DNA from: Acidobacteriota bacterium
Lineage (GTDB): Bacteria; Acidobacteriota; Terriglobia; Terriglobales; Acidobacteriaceae
Direction of reading: 5' to 3'
Assembly: GCA_021780415.1 (NCBI GenBank)
Contig: JAJXYW010000257.1
Span: 1-14,519, forward strand
DNA length: 14,519 nucleotides
Of the stretch, positions 12,375 through 14,519 are shown one piece after another. The notes under the pieces are model-generated. The model worked only from the letters and a program-made list of their open reading frames with translations. It was not told the origin of the DNA and searched no databases. A program made the translations under genes and the position numbers. Numbering within the stretch: the first letter of the stretch is position 1; each line of letters opens with the position of its first letter.

Positions 12375-14519
12375 TGGCCGCTCCCCACTCCGCATCCCCC
12401 GTCGCTGCGCGTCCTTTCTGGCTCACGCGCGCCACCAAAACCATCTTCTTCTTCCTCGCCGTCCTCACCATCGCCGGAGTCTACGCAGCCTTTCAGGTGC
12501 CCATCTCCGTCTTTCCCGATACCAACTTCCCCCGCATCGTCATCGGCATCGACAACGGCGTCATGCCCGTCGAGCAGATGCAGGTCACCATCACCAAGCC
12601 CATCGAGGACGCCGTCAACAGCGTTCCCGGCCTGCTCACCGTGCGCAGCAACACCAGCCGCGGCTCGGCCGAAGTCAGTCTCTTCTTCGACTGGAACGTG
12701 GACATGTACCGCACCCTCCAGCTCACCGACGCGGCCCTCGCCAAGGTCTCGCAGGAGCTTCCCCCCACCGTCAAGCTCACCTCCAACCGCCTCACCTTCG
12801 CCACTTTTCCCATCCTCGGCTACGCCCTCACCGCAGACAATCGTGGACCGCAAACCATCTCCCAGTCGCGTCTCTGGGAGATCGCCACGTATGACCTCAA
12901 GCCGCCTCTGAACCGCGTCTTCGGCGTCAGCACCGTCACCGTCCAGGGCGGCCAGGTCCCCGAGTACCACATCGTCCCCAACCTCGCTCGCCTGCAAACC
13001 ACCGGCGTCACCCTCCTCGACCTCGTCAACGGCGTCCAGGCCTCCAACATCATCGACTCCCCCGGCCTCTACGAAGCCAATCACGAGCTCATCCTCGGCC
13101 TCATCGGAGCCCAGGCGCACAGCATCGCCGAGCTCTCCAACCTCGTCATCAAGACCACCCCGGCCGGCGCGCCCGTCCGCGTCGCCGACGTCGCCGACGT
13201 CCATACCGGCCCCATGCCCGTCTACACCATGGTCACCGCCAACGGCCGCCCCTCCGTCCTCATCAACATCGCCCGCCAGCCATCCTCCAACACCGTTCAG
13301 GTCGCCGACGCCATCGCCATCAAGGTCGCCCAGCTCCAGCAAACCCTCCCTCCCGGCGTCCACCTCACTCCCTTCTACGACCAGTCCGAACTCGTCCGCG
13401 AGTCCATCGCCAGCGTCCGCGACGCCATCCTCATCGGCCTCATCCTCGCCTGCATCATCCTCTTCCTCTTCCTCCGCGACTGGTCCAGCTCCCTCGTCGC
13501 CGGTCTCGTCATCCCTGTCACCGTAGCCGTCACCATCCTCTTCCTCTGGATCATCGGCCAGTCCTTCAACCTCATGACCCTCGGCGGTCTCGCCGCAGCC
13601 ATCGGCCTCGTCATCGACGACGCCATCGTTGTCGTCGAAAACATCGTCGTCCACCGCGACTCCGGCCAGTCCCGCACCGACGCCGTCCGCAGCGCACTCA
13701 GCGAGATCACCACCCCTCTCGTCTTCTCCACCCTCACCCCCGTCGTCGTCTTCCTCCCGCTCATCTCCGTCACCGGAGTCACCGGCAGCTTCTTCCGCGC
13801 GCTGGCCGTCACCATGACCGCCGCTCTGCTCACCTCGCTCGCTCTCGCCCTCACCTTCACTCCCTCGCTCAGTCTCTCCCTGCTCCGTAGCAGGAAGCAC
13901 GTTGCCGCAACCGACACCGACGCAGCCGAGCCGCAGCCTTCCCCCGTATCCGAGCACGAGGACGGCCCCATCATGCGCCGCGTCCTCCACACGCACGAGC
14001 GCGCGCTCACCTTCGCTCTCAACCGGCCCCTCATCCTCGGCATCGGCTGCGTCATCCTCATCATCGGAGGCTACTTCGCATACTCCGGCCTCGGCTCAGA
14101 CCTCCTCCCCGCCATGGACGAAGGTGCGTTCATCCTCGATTACCTCACTCCCGCCGGCACCTCGCTGGCCGAGACCAACCGCATCCTTGAGCACGTAGAG
14201 CGCATCCTTCAGAAGACTCCCGAAGTCGAAATCACCTCCCGCCGCACCGGCCTCCAACTCGGCCTCGCCGCCGTCACCGAGGCCAACACCGGAGACTTCA
14301 GCGTCCGCCTCAAACAGAAGCGCTCCCGCTCCATCGACGAAGTCATCGCCGACGTCCGCCAGCAGATCGCCTCCTCCGAGCCCGCCCTCGACATCGAGTT
14401 CACCCAGGTGCTTCAGGACATGATCGGCGACCTCTCCAACTCGCCCGAGCCCATCCAGATCAAGCTCTTCAACAACGACCCCGCCCTTCTCAACCAGCTC
14501 GGCCCCCGCGTTCAGGCCG
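12374..14519 (+). CDS. RND efflux permease (AcrB/CusA superfamily), incomplete at window end
   Basis: Inner-membrane proton-driven pump subunit; 715 codons are present and the frame is still open at the window edge (full members have about 1,030-1,080 residues). TM1 is at about 22-42, followed by the typical VPISVFPDTNFPRI and the porter domain with ITKPIEDAVNSVPGLLTVRS. TM2-TM4 start at about 350: LILACIILFLFLRDW, then VAGLVIPVTVAVTILFLWIIG, then NLMTLGGLAAAIGLVIDDAIVVVEN. D415 and D416 in the last correspond to the proton-relay pair D407/D408 of AcrB. TM7 lies near 550-570, and the second porter half begins with LLPAMDEGAFILDY. The start ATG overlaps the adaptor stop by one base (TGATG), implying translational coupling. 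Specificity (drug or metal) is unclear: CusA-like MDEGAFI is present in the second half, but this alone does not decide it. Confidence 0.93.
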   Translation, partial: MAAPHSASPVAARPFWLTRATKTIFFFLAVLTIAGVYAAFQVPISVFPDTNFPRIVIGIDNGVMPVEQMQVTITKPIEDAVNSVPGLLTVRSNTSRGSAEVSLFFDWNVDMYRTLQLTDAALAKVSQELPPTVKLTSNRLTFATFPILGYALTADNRGPQTISQSRLWEIATYDLKPPLNRVFGVSTVTVQGGQVPEYHIVPNLARLQTTGVTLLDLVNGVQASNIIDSPGLYEANHELILGLIGAQAHSIAELSNLVIKTTPAGAPVRVADVADVHTGPMPVYTMVTANGRPSVLINIARQPSSNTVQVADAIAIKVAQLQQTLPPGVHLTPFYDQSELVRESIASVRDAILIGLILACIILFLFLRDWSSSLVAGLVIPVTVAVTILFLWIIGQSFNLMTLGGLAAAIGLVIDDAIVVVENIVVHRDSGQSRTDAVRSALSEITTPLVFSTLTPVVVFLPLISVTGVTGSFFRALAVTMTAALLTSLALALTFTPSLSLSLLRSRKHVAATDTDAAEPQPSPVSEHEDGPIMRRVLHTHERALTFALNRPLILGIGCVILIIGGYFAYSGLGSDLLPAMDEGAFILDYLTPAGTSLAETNRILEHVERILQKTPEVEITSRRTGLQLGLAAVTEANTGDFSVRLKQKRSRSIDEVIADVRQQIASSEPALDIEFTQVLQDMIGDLSNSPEPIQIKLFNNDPALLNQLGPRVQA

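Noticed and set aside
10950..12395. Minus-strand open frame of about 481 codons opposite the adaptor gene
   Set aside because: Antisense shadow of the clearly recognisable membrane-fusion lipoprotein.
12275..13996. Minus-strand open frame of about 573 codons opposite the RND permease
   Set aside because: The translation is Gly/Asp/Glu low complexity, the mirror of the hydrophobic C-ending codons of the permease; it has no domain.
1..14519. CRISPR arrays, insertion sequences, rRNA, complete tRNA, phage or toxin-antitoxin genes
   Set aside because: No regularly spaced repeats, transposase or integrase motifs, complete cloverleaf, or paired small toxin/antitoxin frames were found on reading both strands.

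Overview
The window is a GC-rich bacterial chromosome segment whose codons mostly end in C or G. Several things suggest an Acidobacteriota genome of the Terriglobia type (Terriglobus, Granulicella or Edaphobacter): the gene set (secreted M28 and S9 peptidases, a LysW-like carrier protein, a GluQ-type synthetase), the small intergenic hairpin repeats, and a dispersed repeat that begins TTGTCAT. This assignment is an inference from style and content; there is no rRNA or other marker gene to confirm it.

Layout from left to right. A secreted M28 metallopeptidase (minus strand, 47-1666) carries a methionine/cysteine-rich insert. Divergent from it is a two-gene unit: a 67-residue zinc-ribbon protein of the LysW carrier type (1844-2047), overlapping by 8 bases a small exported beta-sandwich protein (2040-2459). 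A hairpin-rich repeat spacer follows. Next is a Y-family DNA polymerase (2645-4102) that starts directly behind three copies of an 8-bp element containing a perfect TATAAT, and that carries a dispersed repeat inside its coding sequence. A membrane protein resembling GT-C glycosyltransferases (4347-5951) has clearly lower GC than its surroundings and a TTG start. It is followed by glutamyl-Q tRNA(Asp) synthetase (5990-6835). A short spacer with a second, shorter copy of the dispersed repeat separates gluQ from a convergent exported dipeptidyl peptidase IV-like S9 peptidase (minus, 6953-9409).

Divergent from that peptidase is a tight three-gene tripartite efflux operon: outer-membrane factor (9669-11039), lipoprotein membrane-fusion subunit (11043-12374) and RND permease (12374 to the window end, incomplete). 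Spacings of 3 bases and a 1-base overlap imply one transcript and one pump.

Most genes look like ordinary housekeeping or envelope functions, and I see no clear new defence or mobile system. The items most worth a second look are the Met/Cys-rich insert in the M28 peptidase, the isolated LysW-like protein with an extended acidic tail coupled to a secreted protein, the operator-like array and probable leaderless start of the polymerase gene, and the dispersed repeat that has become part of the polymerase coding sequence.
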